From positions 372,001 through 436,000 of the forward strand of contig NZ_JBNGPA010000001.1 in assembly GCF_050589845.1 (NCBI RefSeq): a stretch of DNA of 64,000 nucleotides, read 5' to 3'. Made by a program: the position numbers and the translations under genes. The notes beneath the pieces are model-generated. The model ran no database searches. It was not told the DNA's origin and was given only the letters and a program-made list of their open reading frames with translations. The stretch's first letter is position 1, and every line of letters begins with the position of its first letter. The stretch comes from Carboxylicivirga agarovorans. GTDB taxonomy: Bacteria > Bacteroidota > Bacteroidia > Bacteroidales > Marinilabiliaceae. Positions 34,397 to 43,030 of this stretch are shown here, one piece after another.

Positions 34397-34714
34397 ATGG
34401 CCAACGAGTTTTTACAATTAGAAGGGGAAATAATCAAAGTCATTAAAACTATTTTTGACCCGGAAATTCCGGTTAATATTTATGACTTAGGCTTGATCTA
34501 TGAGATTGATGTAAACGAAGAAGGGAAAGCTCGAATTGTAATGACCTTAACATCTCCCAATTGCCCTGTGGCAGAATCATTGCCAGAAGAGGTACAGGAG
34601 AAGATTGCTGCAATTGATGGCATTACCAGCGTGGACTTAAACTTAACCTTTGATCCTCCCTGGACCAAAGACATGCTTTCTGAAGAAGCCTTGCTTGAAC
34701 TTGGCTTGTTATAA
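34397..34714 (+). CDS. SufT/MIP18 (DUF59) family Fe-S assembly protein
   Basis: 105 aa, a single DUF59 domain: DPEIPVNIYDLGLIYEI, then TLTSPNCPVAESLPEEV with the conserved cysteine, and DLNLTFDPPWTKDML. Members linked to suf operons help Fe-S cluster maturation or delivery. It is co-directional with sufE and ends at an intrinsic terminator, so it closes the operon. Confidence 0.92.
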   Translation: MANEFLQLEGEIIKVIKTIFDPEIPVNIYDLGLIYEIDVNEEGKARIVMTLTSPNCPVAESLPEEVQEKIAAIDGITSVDLNLTFDPPWTKDMLSEEALLELGLL

Positions 34715-34735
34715 AACAGCATTAAATTATTGTAT

Positions 34736-34765
34736 AAGCTCTCTTTTGAGGGCTTTATTTTTATC
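34736..34765 (+). terminator. Intrinsic terminator of the suf operon
   Basis: An 8-bp stem (aagctctc / gagggctt with one wobble) with a TTTT loop is followed by tatttttat, 22 bp past the stop. Confidence 0.8.
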
Positions 34766-34778
34766 AATCATACAACAT

Positions 34779-35231
34779 ATGAAACCACTCCATATTAATT
34801 TGATTAAAAAAACACCTGTTAATTATCTGCGATTAATTCTTGGTGTAGTAATGATGGCTGCAACCATATATATTAACTTCTTTTCTGCTATCACCCGCTT
34901 TCAGCCTTATCAATTAATAGCACTGTTTTTATTTGGTGTATATTATACCATCATGGGAGCAGGACTCAACCTTGCAAGCCTTATTTTTAAACGATATATA
35001 ACTATTGACTCTGAAAGTATCGTTATGAAGACAGGTATATTCCAGGCAAAGGCCGAATCAAAATGGAACGATATGTCTGAAATTCAGATCAACATTACAG
35101 CCATACGCATCAAACTTAAAGATGGCTCCGACCATCAATTTGAATACCAGCACCTGCACAAGGATACGATTCATAAGCTAAAAACAGCTATTATCCACCA
35201 GGCTAAAGAACAGGGTATTATCATTGGATAA
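34779..35231 (+). CDS. Small membrane protein, PH-like cytoplasmic domain possible
   Basis: 150 aa from the ATG at 34779; upstream frame extension would cross the terminator. Two membrane helices (about residues 16-37 and 45-65) are followed by about 75 residues of beta-type sequence (YITIDSESIVMKTGIF, WNDMSEIQINITAIRIKLKD). That pattern recalls bacterial PH-like domains, but I cannot name the family. Its stop overlaps the start of queG by one base (TAATG), so the two are translationally coupled. Confidence 0.7.
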   Translation: MKPLHINLIKKTPVNYLRLILGVVMMAATIYINFFSAITRFQPYQLIALFLFGVYYTIMGAGLNLASLIFKRYITIDSESIVMKTGIFQAKAESKWNDMSEIQINITAIRIKLKDGSDHQFEYQHLHKDTIHKLKTAIIHQAKEQGIIIG

Positions 35232-36160
35232 TGAGCATCATTAGTCAGGCATATCATCAAAAAATAAAAGAGAAAGCTCTTGAGTTGGGTTTTTCCGATG
35301 TTGGTTATGCCACCATTGAGCGTTTATCTGAGGATGAATCAAGACTAAAAAAATGGCTGGACAATAATTATCAGGCCGGCATGGGCTACATGAACAACCA
35401 TTTTGACAAGCGGGTAGACCCGTCCTTATTGGTTGATGGTGCCAAAAGTATTATCTCCGTTTTATTAAACTACAAACCGCAGGAAGAACAACGGGATAAG
35501 GAAGCACCAAAACTGGCTCGATATGCCTATGGAAAAGACTATCATTTTGTCATAAAAGATAAGCTTCAGGAGCTATTCAATTTCATTAAAGAAGAAATCT
35601 ACCCTTCTTTGGAAGGACGGGTTTTTACCGATTCAGCGCCCGTACTTGACCGTGCCTGGGCTGCCAGGGCCGGCTTAGGATGGATAGGCAAGAACACCAA
35701 CCTTATCCACAAAAAACTAGGAAGCTACACACTTATTGGCGAACTGATCAGCAACCTGGAATTAGAGCCCGACCAAGCCATCAAAGAGGCCTGTGGTGGC
35801 TGTCAGCGCTGCATTGATGCCTGCCCTACAAATGCCTTAGTAGCTCCATATCAACTGGATGCCAATAAATGCATTTCCTACCTCACCATCGAGCATCGGG
35901 ATGAATTACCGGAAGCCATGAAAGGGCAATTTAACAACTGGGCATTTGGCTGTGACATTTGCCAGGAAGCCTGCCCATGGAACTGGAAAGCACGTCCTAC
36001 CAAAGAAGAATCTTTTACTCCACATCCTGAGCTATTATCCTTAACAAAGGAAGATTGGCACAATATGGATGAGTCATACTTTAAGGAGCTTTTTAGAAAA
36101 TCAGCCGTTAAGAGAACCAAATATGCAGGCTTGAAACGCAATCTCCGGTTTCTTGATTAA
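35231..36160 (+). CDS. queG: Epoxyqueuosine reductase QueG
   Basis: 309 aa, somewhat shorter than E. coli QueG, which has a C-terminal HEAT extension. It reduces epoxyqueuosine to queuosine in tRNA using cobalamin and two 4Fe-4S clusters. The cobalamin-site region is FTDSAPVLDRAWAARAGLGW. The cluster motifs are CGGCQRCIDACPTNAL and CDICQEACPWN. It sits next to the suf genes, which may help supply its clusters (inference). Confidence 0.95.
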   Translation: MSIISQAYHQKIKEKALELGFSDVGYATIERLSEDESRLKKWLDNNYQAGMGYMNNHFDKRVDPSLLVDGAKSIISVLLNYKPQEEQRDKEAPKLARYAYGKDYHFVIKDKLQELFNFIKEEIYPSLEGRVFTDSAPVLDRAWAARAGLGWIGKNTNLIHKKLGSYTLIGELISNLELEPDQAIKEACGGCQRCIDACPTNALVAPYQLDANKCISYLTIEHRDELPEAMKGQFNNWAFGCDICQEACPWNWKARPTKEESFTPHPELLSLTKEDWHNMDESYFKELFRKSAVKRTKYAGLKRNLRFLD

Positions 36161-36166
36161 ACACAT

Positions 36167-36198
36167 AAAAAAAGCCGGCATATAGCCAGCTCTTTTTA
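36167..36198. terminator. Bidirectional terminator between queG and lpxA
   Basis: aaaaaaagccggc pairs with gccagctctttt (one mismatch in a 7-bp core) around a 5-nt loop. T runs on both strands serve the two convergent genes. Confidence 0.75.
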
Positions 36199-36215
36199 TA
36201 TCGTATAGAAGTTAA

Positions 36216-37004
36216 TTATGCCTTATCAGGATAATAACCTTTAATAATACCTCGCTGCGAGTTACGAACAAATAAAATAATTTCGTCGCGCTCTTTTGAA
36301 GCCGGCATCTCTGCCTCTATGCGCTCAATAGCTTCTGAGTTATTCAAACCCATCTGGAACAAATAACGATAGATATTCTGGATATCACGAATTTGCTCAT
36401 TACTGTAGTTACGACGGCGTAAACCTATTGAATTAACACCTGCATAAGAAATACGCTCGCGACCAGCCTTTACATAAGGAGGAACATCTTTACCAATCAG
36501 CGTACCTCCGGCAACCATAACATGGGCACCAATATGAACAAACTGATGAATCGCTGATGTTCCACCAATAATAGCAAAATCATCAATTACAACTTCACCT
36601 GCAACCTGTACCGCATTGGCCAAAATAACATTATCTCCAACAATAGCATCGTGAGCTATGTGTGTATAGGCCATTAACAAGCAGTTACTACCTACAACGG
36701 TCTTACCTTTTGCCTTAGTACCACGGTTTACTGTTACACACTCACGAATGGTTGTATTATCACCAATTTCAGCTGTGGTTTCTTCACCTGCAAATTTTAA
36801 ATCCTGCGGAACCGCACCAATTACGGCACCCGGAAATATTTTACAGTTTTTACCAATTCTTGATCCTTCAAGAATTGTAACATTTGATGCAATTGTTGTT
36901 CCTTCTTCGATAACAACATTTTTGTCAATCGTTACAAATGGTTCTATAACAACATTGGGAGCAACCTTTGCTTCCGGATGTATATATGCCAATGGTTGTT
37001 TCAT
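36216..37004 (-). CDS. lpxA: UDP-N-acetylglucosamine acyltransferase LpxA
   Basis: 262 aa left-handed beta-helix of hexapeptide repeats (IHPEAKVAPNVVIEPFVTI, IGENTTIRECVTVNRGT-type and AYTHIAHDAIVGDNVILAN segments), with the catalytic histidine in YTHIAHDA. The C-terminal helical domain (GLRRRNYSNEQIRDIQNIYRY) is typical of LpxA and separates it from other hexapeptide enzymes. It performs the first lipid A step. It lies 62 bp after lpxC-fabZ. Confidence 0.96.
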   Translation of the reverse strand: MKQPLAYIHPEAKVAPNVVIEPFVTIDKNVVIEEGTTIASNVTILEGSRIGKNCKIFPGAVIGAVPQDLKFAGEETTAEIGDNTTIRECVTVNRGTKAKGKTVVGSNCLLMAYTHIAHDAIVGDNVILANAVQVAGEVVIDDFAIIGGTSAIHQFVHIGAHVMVAGGTLIGKDVPPYVKAGRERISYAGVNSIGLRRRNYSNEQIRDIQNIYRYLFQMGLNNSEAIERIEAEMPASKERDEIILFVRNSQRGIIKGYYPDKA

Positions 37005-37066
37005 CTTAATTGTTTTAGTTCTATTTCCTTTCCTTCGTATTCAAGGAATAGCTTATTTGGTGTATA

Positions 37067-38464
37067 TTATTTATTCTTTACTACTGATGCCATAAATTCA
37101 CCTTCCGAAACGATGGTATCGCCTACAAAAGCTGTTCCCTTCATATTGGCCATCCCCCTGCGGAACTCTGTTAAAAGCTCAAGCTTGAAGATGATCGTAT
37201 CACCTGGCACAACTTTCTTACGCAATTTCACATTATCGATCTTAAGGAAATAGGTGCTGTACGACCCCGGGTCTTCCAATTGACTTAATATGAAAATCCC
37301 ACCGGCCTGTGCCATTGCTTCGATCTGAAGAACTGCAGGCATTACCGGCTCATCAGGGAAGTGACCCACGAAAAAAGGCTCATTCATCGTTACATTTTTA
37401 ATCCCGATAATGTGCTTTTCTCCCAATTCAATGATCTTATCGATCAATAAAAACGGCGGTCGGTGCGGCAATAGTCTTTTAATATCGTTTATGTCACAAA
37501 CAGGCTCCTTATTAGGATCATAAACAGGCACTTCAGGCTTAAGAGCACGCTTTTTAATTTCCTTACGGATAAGCTTGGCAAACTCAACATTTGCCATATG
37601 ACCTGGTCGACTTGCAATAATACGACCCTTGATCGGCATTCCACACAATGCAAGGTCACCTATTACATCTAATAATTTATGACGCGCCGGTTCGTTCGGG
37701 TAAACCAATTCGATATTATTTAATATACCCGTCGGACGAACTTCAACGCGAGGCTGATTAAATAAGTCAGCCAGTTTATCTAACTCTTCCTGACTTACTT
37801 CTTTATCGATAATAATAATGGCATTATCCAGGTCGCCACCTTTGATTAAATTGTTTTTCAAAAGCGGTTCCAGCTCATGCAAAAAGACAAAAGTACGACA
37901 GGCAGATACTTCTTTTTCAAAATCATCCAGGCTATCAAGAGTGGCATATTGATTAGATAAAAGAAGAGATTTATCGAAGGAGATCTTAACATCGGCACTA
38001 AACTCATCATCAGGCAAAGCCATTATTTTAATGCCACGCTCTTCATCCTCAAACACCATCTTTTCTTTTACAACAAAATACTGGCGCTCTTCATCCTGCT
38101 CTTCTATTCCGGCATTTTTAATTGCTTCCACAAAAAACTTGGAACTACCATCTAATATTGGTGCTTCAGGACCATCTACTTCAATCAGGCAGTTATCTAT
38201 TTTTAAAGCTGTCAGTGCAGCGAGACAATGTTCAATGGTGCTAACTTTTGCTTCTCCTTTTTGAAGAACAGTTCCACGCTGAGTAAAGGCTACATTGTCA
38301 GCCAATGCATCAATAACCGGCTGTCCTTCCAGATCAATTCGTTTGAACTTATAACCATGATTAACCGGAGCCGGCATCAAGGTAAAATTAACATTAACTC
38401 CTGTGTGTAAACCCGTTCCTTTTAATGTCACAGGTGCTTTTATGGTCTTTTGCTTTTCTGTCAT
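37067..38464 (-). CDS. Bifunctional LpxC deacetylase / FabZ dehydratase
   Basis: 465 aa from the ATG at 38464; the frame extends to a GTG 12 bp upstream. The LpxC half (1 to about 300) shows GLHTGVNV, the zinc-site motifs STIEHCLAAL and RHKLLDVIGDLAL, and GHMANVEFA. The FabZ half (about 320-465) shows LLPHRPPFLLIDKI and the hot-dog helix FVGHFPDEPVMPAVLQIEAMAQ with its His and Glu. Fusion of the two is normal in Bacteroidota. It links lipid A synthesis to fatty-acid elongation at the hydroxyacyl-ACP branch point. Confidence 0.97.
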   Translation of the reverse strand: MTEKQKTIKAPVTLKGTGLHTGVNVNFTLMPAPVNHGYKFKRIDLEGQPVIDALADNVAFTQRGTVLQKGEAKVSTIEHCLAALTALKIDNCLIEVDGPEAPILDGSSKFFVEAIKNAGIEEQDEERQYFVVKEKMVFEDEERGIKIMALPDDEFSADVKISFDKSLLLSNQYATLDSLDDFEKEVSACRTFVFLHELEPLLKNNLIKGGDLDNAIIIIDKEVSQEELDKLADLFNQPRVEVRPTGILNNIELVYPNEPARHKLLDVIGDLALCGMPIKGRIIASRPGHMANVEFAKLIRKEIKKRALKPEVPVYDPNKEPVCDINDIKRLLPHRPPFLLIDKIIELGEKHIIGIKNVTMNEPFFVGHFPDEPVMPAVLQIEAMAQAGGIFILSQLEDPGSYSTYFLKIDNVKLRKKVVPGDTIIFKLELLTEFRRGMANMKGTAFVGDTIVSEGEFMASVVKNK

Positions 38465-38504
38465 AACTTTGGTCACTCAACAATATGATTTTGTTTCCTG
38501 CTTC

Positions 38505-39536
38505 TTATTTCAAATTATCTATATCACGTTGTAACTGATTAACCTGGCTTTTCAACTCAGGCAAACGTCTGAAAACGGCAGAAGCTTTATAGAACTGTTT
38601 TACATCCATAACTGGTGAACCCATCAGTGTTTCACCTTCTTTTTTGATAGTACCTCCAACACCTGCCTGAGCTCCGATCTTTGTTTCGTCGGCGATATTG
38701 ATGTGACCACCAATACCAACCTGACCGCCAAACATACAGTTTTTACCAATTTTAGCAGAACCGGCAACACCAGTCTGAGCTGCAATAACTGTATTCTCAC
38801 CAACTTCAACGTTATGGGCTACCTGAATCAGATTATCAAGCTTAACGCCTTTTTGTATAACCGTTGAACCCATTGTCGCACGGTCTATTGTAGTGTTTGC
38901 GCCTATTTCTACATGGTCATTTAATATGACGTTACCAATTTGCGCTACTTTCTTATATTCATTTTCAGAATTAGGGGCAAATCCAAAACCATCACTACCA
39001 ATTACTGCACCGGCATGAATGGTACATGACTTACCTATAACACAGTTTTTGTACACTTTAACTCCTGCATACACAACAGTATCATCGCCAATCTTAACAT
39101 TATCACCAATGTAAGCCTGTGGGTAAATCTTTACATTATTACCAATAACAACATTATCACCTACATAGGCAAAGGCTCCCACATAGGCAAAGTCACCGAT
39201 TGTAGCTGACTCTGAAACAAATGAGGGTTGTTCAACGCCTGTTTTCTGAGGCTGACTCTGTTCATACATCTCCAAAAGCTGAGCAAGGGCTTCATATGCA
39301 TTTGGAACACGTATCAGTGTCGCTTTAATTTCCTTTTCTGCTTCAAAGGAGTCATTAACGATCACCACCTCTGCATTGGTGGTATAGATGTACTGGCTGT
39401 ATTTTGGATTAGCTAGAAAGGTAAGCGTTTCGGGTTTACCTTCTTCTATTTTAGATACATTTCTAACAATAGCTTCTTCGTTTCCTTCTACCTTGCCATT
39501 CAATAATTCGGCAATCTGACCGGCTGTAAACTTCAT
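38505..39536 (-). CDS. lpxD: UDP-3-O-acylglucosamine N-acyltransferase LpxD
   Basis: 343 aa. The N-terminal LpxD-specific domain (FTAGQIAELLNGKVEGN, TLTFLANPKYSQYI) precedes hexapeptide repeats with the catalytic His in DNLIQVAHNVEVGENT and a final coiled helix (LPELKSQVNQLQRDIDNL). It performs the third lipid A step. It is first of lpxD-lpxC/fabZ-lpxA, 40 bp ahead of the fusion gene. Confidence 0.96.
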   Translation of the reverse strand: MKFTAGQIAELLNGKVEGNEEAIVRNVSKIEEGKPETLTFLANPKYSQYIYTTNAEVVIVNDSFEAEKEIKATLIRVPNAYEALAQLLEMYEQSQPQKTGVEQPSFVSESATIGDFAYVGAFAYVGDNVVIGNNVKIYPQAYIGDNVKIGDDTVVYAGVKVYKNCVIGKSCTIHAGAVIGSDGFGFAPNSENEYKKVAQIGNVILNDHVEIGANTTIDRATMGSTVIQKGVKLDNLIQVAHNVEVGENTVIAAQTGVAGSAKIGKNCMFGGQVGIGGHINIADETKIGAQAGVGGTIKKEGETLMGSPVMDVKQFYKASAVFRRLPELKSQVNQLQRDIDNLK

Positions 39537-39729
39537 ATGTCTAAACTATGTTTTCTAAAATGACATACGGAACCCATCATTCATACTTCTCAACATCAAG
39601 AGAAAACTACAAACGACAAGTTTCATCTAAACAATAATTTGTTAGTCAACTCATTACATCATTTTAAAAAGCAACAATACATTGAATTTTAAGCAGATGA
39701 TTAATGAGCTAAACGTCAAAAATTTGGTG

Positions 39730-39737
39730 CAAATCTA
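39730..39737 (-). promoter_or_regulatory. Candidate -7 box (TAGATTTG) of the lpx operon
   Basis: TAGATTTG on the minus strand is a perfect TAnnTTTG match, 15 bp beyond the HD-gene stop and about 195 bp upstream of lpxD. No convincing -33 TTTG was seen, and the long leader lowers confidence. Confidence 0.4.
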
Positions 39738-39752
39738 GTAAATATATTTACT

Positions 39753-41009
39753 TTAGAAAAGTGCCTTTACTGTTTGCAACTTATCTTCAATACTCTTCGG
39801 ATAGCATATATAATGTTTCCTAACTGTTTTCCCTAAAACTGAAAGGTTAAGCATATCCGATGCTTTAGCAATATCTTTTAGTTCATTATTATTAAATAAT
39901 ATCTCAATTTTATCATCTTTTACACTGTAGGCATTATTGGTAATTGTATCGCTGAAAACAAAATACCTCGCGACCTTTGTCGACTTTAAACCAAATACTT
40001 CCATTGTTGCTTCCCTGATCACCTTCACCACTTCAGGTTTAATTGGTCGTTCAGAGATTTTAATACGCCAAAGCTTTCGGTTAACAAAGCCCTGGGCGAG
40101 CGTTGATAAAATAACATCAGGGTGCTGCGTCCATGTTTTGATCGAGCACATTATATCATCATCATCAAGCATGGTGAAATTTGTTAAAACACTTTCGTTT
40201 TTATAAAAATCATCCAACCTGGGCATGTTTTCCATAAAATACAATAAATGGGGCGGGGCAAAAACCTCTTCTCCTTTTGATATCAGCTTGCGGGCTCTTT
40301 TTAAGAGGTGAACCAACATCTGTTCGGCAGCCAATGCTGTTTTATGCAGATAGACCTGCCAGTACATTAAACGTCTGGCAACAAGAAATTTCTCAATGGA
40401 ATAAATACCTTTTGATTCTATCACAAGTTTATCATCGACCACATGAAGCATCTTGATGATTCGGTCAGAACCAATAACACCCTCTGATACACCTGAGAAG
40501 AAACTATCACGTTTTAAATAATCAAGTCTGTCCATATCCAGTTGACTCGACACTAACTGATGCAGGAATTTCTTTGGATAAGTATTGTTGAATATTTCTA
40601 TGGCGATATCCAGTTGCCCATTAAATTCATGGTTTAACTTATGCATCATCATTTGAGAGATGTCTTCATGAGCCACTTCAACAAGTGAATGTTCCAATAC
40701 GTGACTAAATGGACCATGCCCGATATCATGGAGTAAAATGGCAGCATGAACGGCCTGCGACTCATCTTCTGTAATCTCCAATCCCTTTGCCTGAAGCGTT
40801 TCAACCGCAGAGGTCATCAAATGCATTGCCCCCATGGCATGCTGAAAACGGGTATGCATAGCACCTGGGTAAACCAAATGGGTCAGCCCCAATTGCTTAA
40901 TCCTTCTCAAACGCTGGAAATAAGGATGCTCGATCAGATCATATAGTAAGTCGTAAGGCACTTTAATAAAGCCATGCACAGGGTCATTAACAATCTTTCT
41001 TTTATTCAC
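39753..41009 (-). CDS. HD-domain phosphohydrolase (dGTPase/SAMHD1-like)
   Basis: 418 aa from the GTG at 41009, which begins VNKRKIVNDPVHGFIK, the family start. The longer frame begins on TTG at 41045 and adds 12 non-conserved residues. HD metal-site motifs are RLRRIKQLG, the RFQHAMGAMHL histidine, ILLHDIGHGPFSH and SSQLDMDRLDYLKRD. This matches the deoxynucleotide-triphosphohydrolase-like HD group (YdhJ-type in Bacteroidota). The physiological substrate is not known. It lies upstream of lpxD on the same strand. Confidence 0.9.
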   Translation of the reverse strand: MNKRKIVNDPVHGFIKVPYDLLYDLIEHPYFQRLRRIKQLGLTHLVYPGAMHTRFQHAMGAMHLMTSAVETLQAKGLEITEDESQAVHAAILLHDIGHGPFSHVLEHSLVEVAHEDISQMMMHKLNHEFNGQLDIAIEIFNNTYPKKFLHQLVSSQLDMDRLDYLKRDSFFSGVSEGVIGSDRIIKMLHVVDDKLVIESKGIYSIEKFLVARRLMYWQVYLHKTALAAEQMLVHLLKRARKLISKGEEVFAPPHLLYFMENMPRLDDFYKNESVLTNFTMLDDDDIMCSIKTWTQHPDVILSTLAQGFVNRKLWRIKISERPIKPEVVKVIREATMEVFGLKSTKVARYFVFSDTITNNAYSVKDDKIEILFNNNELKDIAKASDMLNLSVLGKTVRKHYICYPKSIEDKLQTVKALF

Positions 41010-41153
41010 ATTCAACAATTTAAATGTCAAGTCAACAATATACAAAATTCCGTTTATTGTAATCTCAAATTAAGTATCAACAAATTAAAATAGTGCCCGA
41101 TATGTCAAAAATTGCGAATAAAGTATCTCAAGAGCTATTCTCACAATTATCCA

Positions 41154-41185
41154 TTTGGATTAATCTACTATTATTACTATTTTTG
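41154..41185 (+). promoter_or_regulatory. Bacteroidota-type promoter of rimP-nusA-infB
   Basis: TTTG (41154-41157) and TATTTTTG (41178-41185) are separated by 20 bp, matching the TTTG-N19-21-TAnnTTTG architecture of the primary sigma factor. The -7 box lies 65 bp before rimP. Confidence 0.65.
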
Positions 41186-41250
41186 CGCTTGATTTACCGA
41201 GGGATTGACTTAGGGGACAACGTAGTCCCCTATTTTATTAAACAAAAAAC

Positions 41251-41715
41251 ATGATTAAAGAATCTTTAATACAGGGTATAATTGACGAAAAGCTTCAGGA
41301 AGATGGAATGTTTCTTGTTGAGCTGGCAGTAAAACCTGGGAATAAGATACTTGTAATAGTGGATCATGATAATGGAGTACCTATCAGCTATTGTATTGAA
41401 TTGAGTAAATTCATTGAAGCAGGACTTGATCGTGATGAAGAAGATTTTGAATTGGAAGTTGCCTCTGCTGGTATAGGTCAGCCATTTAAGGTTAAGCGAC
41501 AATACCAGAAAAACATTGGCCGTGATGTGGAAGTATTAACATCTGAAGGTAAAAAATTCAGTGGCAAACTCACCGCTGTTGCCGACGACACATTTAGTGT
41601 TGAAATTGAGGAAAAAGTGAAGGTGGAAGGCAAGAAGCGCAAGGAATTGCAGGTGAGAACGGTAAGTTGTAAATTTGACGAAGTAAAACAGGTAAAAGAC
41701 ATTATATCTTTTTAA
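41251..41715 (+). CDS. rimP: Ribosome maturation factor RimP
   Basis: 154 aa. The N-terminal RimP domain shows MFLVELAVKPGNKILVIVD and CIELSKFIEAGLDRDEEDFELEVASAGI; the C-terminal SH3-like part shows GKKFSGKLTAVADDTFSVEIE. It assists 30S subunit maturation. It is first of the conserved rimP-nusA-infB operon, 14 bp before nusA. Confidence 0.95.
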   Translation: MIKESLIQGIIDEKLQEDGMFLVELAVKPGNKILVIVDHDNGVPISYCIELSKFIEAGLDRDEEDFELEVASAGIGQPFKVKRQYQKNIGRDVEVLTSEGKKFSGKLTAVADDTFSVEIEEKVKVEGKKRKELQVRTVSCKFDEVKQVKDIISF

Positions 41716-41729
41716 ATATTCCTTAGGAT

Positions 41730-42965
41730 ATGGAAAATATTAATCTGATAGATACGTTTTCGGAGTTTAAAGAACTCAAGAATATTGATCGTGCAACCAT
41801 GATCAGTGTATTGGAAGATTCATTTCGTAGCGTTCTGATCAAACGATTTGGAACGGATGAGAATTTTGACGTCATCATTAATGACGACAAAGGAGACTTT
41901 GAAATATGGCGTAACCGCGAGGTGGTGAAAGATGAAGATTTAGAAGATGACAACCTTCAAATTTCTCTGTCGGAAGCCAAAAAAATAGACGATGATTACG
42001 AACTGGGTGAAGAAGTAACCGATGAAGTTAAGTTCCTTGACTTTGGTCGTAGAGCAATTTTAAGCCTTCGCCAAAACTTATCAGCTCGTATCCTTGAATT
42101 GGAAAAAGACAATATTTACCATGCATACAAAGATCGCGTGGGTGATATTGTAACAGGTGAAGTTTACCAGATATGGAAACGCGAAATCCTGATTATTGAT
42201 GATGAAGGTAATGAACTTATTTTGCCAAAAGCAGAGCAAATTCCTTCAGACTTTTTCCGTAAAGGTGATAATGTTCGTGCGGTTGTTGTTAAGGTTGAAA
42301 TCCGCAACAACAATCCTTTAATTATTCTGTCACGTACCTCTCCGGTATTCCTTGAGCGTTTGTTCGAACTTGAGGTGCCTGAGATTTTCGACGGACTAAT
42401 TACTATTAAAAAGATCGTTCGCGTACCAGGTGAAAGAGCTAAAGTAGCTGTTGAGTCTTACGATGAGCGCATTGATCCTGTTGGAGCTTGTGTGGGTATG
42501 AAAGGTTCGCGTATCCATGGGATAGTTCGTGAGTTAAGAAATGAAAACATTGACGTAATTAACTACACAAGCAACACACAACTATTTATTCAACGTGCAT
42601 TAAACCCGGCCAAAATCACCAACATCAAGATCCTTGAAGAAGAAGGAAGAGCTGAAGTTTACCTTCGTCCTGAAGAGGTGTCGCTTGCCATTGGTAAGGG
42701 TGGTCTTAACATCCGTCTAGCCGGTCAGCTAACAGGTTATGAACTGGATGTATACCGTGAGGCTGAAGAAGATGAAGAAGATGTGAAGTTGGATGAATTT
42801 GCTGATGAAATTGAAAGCTGGGTATTGGATGAGCTTAAAGCCATTGGTTGTGACACAGCCAAATCGGTATTGGACCTATCTAATGAAGACCTGGTTAAGA
42901 GAACTGATTTAGAAGAGGAAACAATTCAGGAAGTTAGGGATATATTAAGCGCTGAATTTGAATAA
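41730..42965 (+). CDS. nusA: Transcription termination/antitermination factor NusA
   Basis: 411 aa. The N-terminal RNAP-binding domain, an S1 domain (YKDRVGDIVTGEVYQIW) and two KH domains (VGACVGMKGSRIHGIV and EEVSLAIGKGGLNIRLAGQL) are visible. A short helix-hairpin-helix end (LKAIGCDTAKSVLDLSNED) replaces the longer acidic repeats of E. coli NusA. It modulates pausing and termination. It is followed by infB after 65 bp. Confidence 0.96.
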   Translation: MENINLIDTFSEFKELKNIDRATMISVLEDSFRSVLIKRFGTDENFDVIINDDKGDFEIWRNREVVKDEDLEDDNLQISLSEAKKIDDDYELGEEVTDEVKFLDFGRRAILSLRQNLSARILELEKDNIYHAYKDRVGDIVTGEVYQIWKREILIIDDEGNELILPKAEQIPSDFFRKGDNVRAVVVKVEIRNNNPLIILSRTSPVFLERLFELEVPEIFDGLITIKKIVRVPGERAKVAVESYDERIDPVGACVGMKGSRIHGIVRELRNENIDVINYTSNTQLFIQRALNPAKITNIKILEEEGRAEVYLRPEEVSLAIGKGGLNIRLAGQLTGYELDVYREAEEDEEDVKLDEFADEIESWVLDELKAIGCDTAKSVLDLSNEDLVKRTDLEEETIQEVRDILSAEFE

Positions 42966-43030
42966 TTCGCTATATTTGCCCGCAAGAATTGAATCCAAAA
43001 AAAGAAAAATTATAAGAAGAGTCCTGTTAT

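Noticed and set aside
37067..38464. LpxC-FabZ fusion as a novelty
   Set aside because: The fusion is a well-known feature of Bacteroidota, so it is annotated but not listed as a finding.
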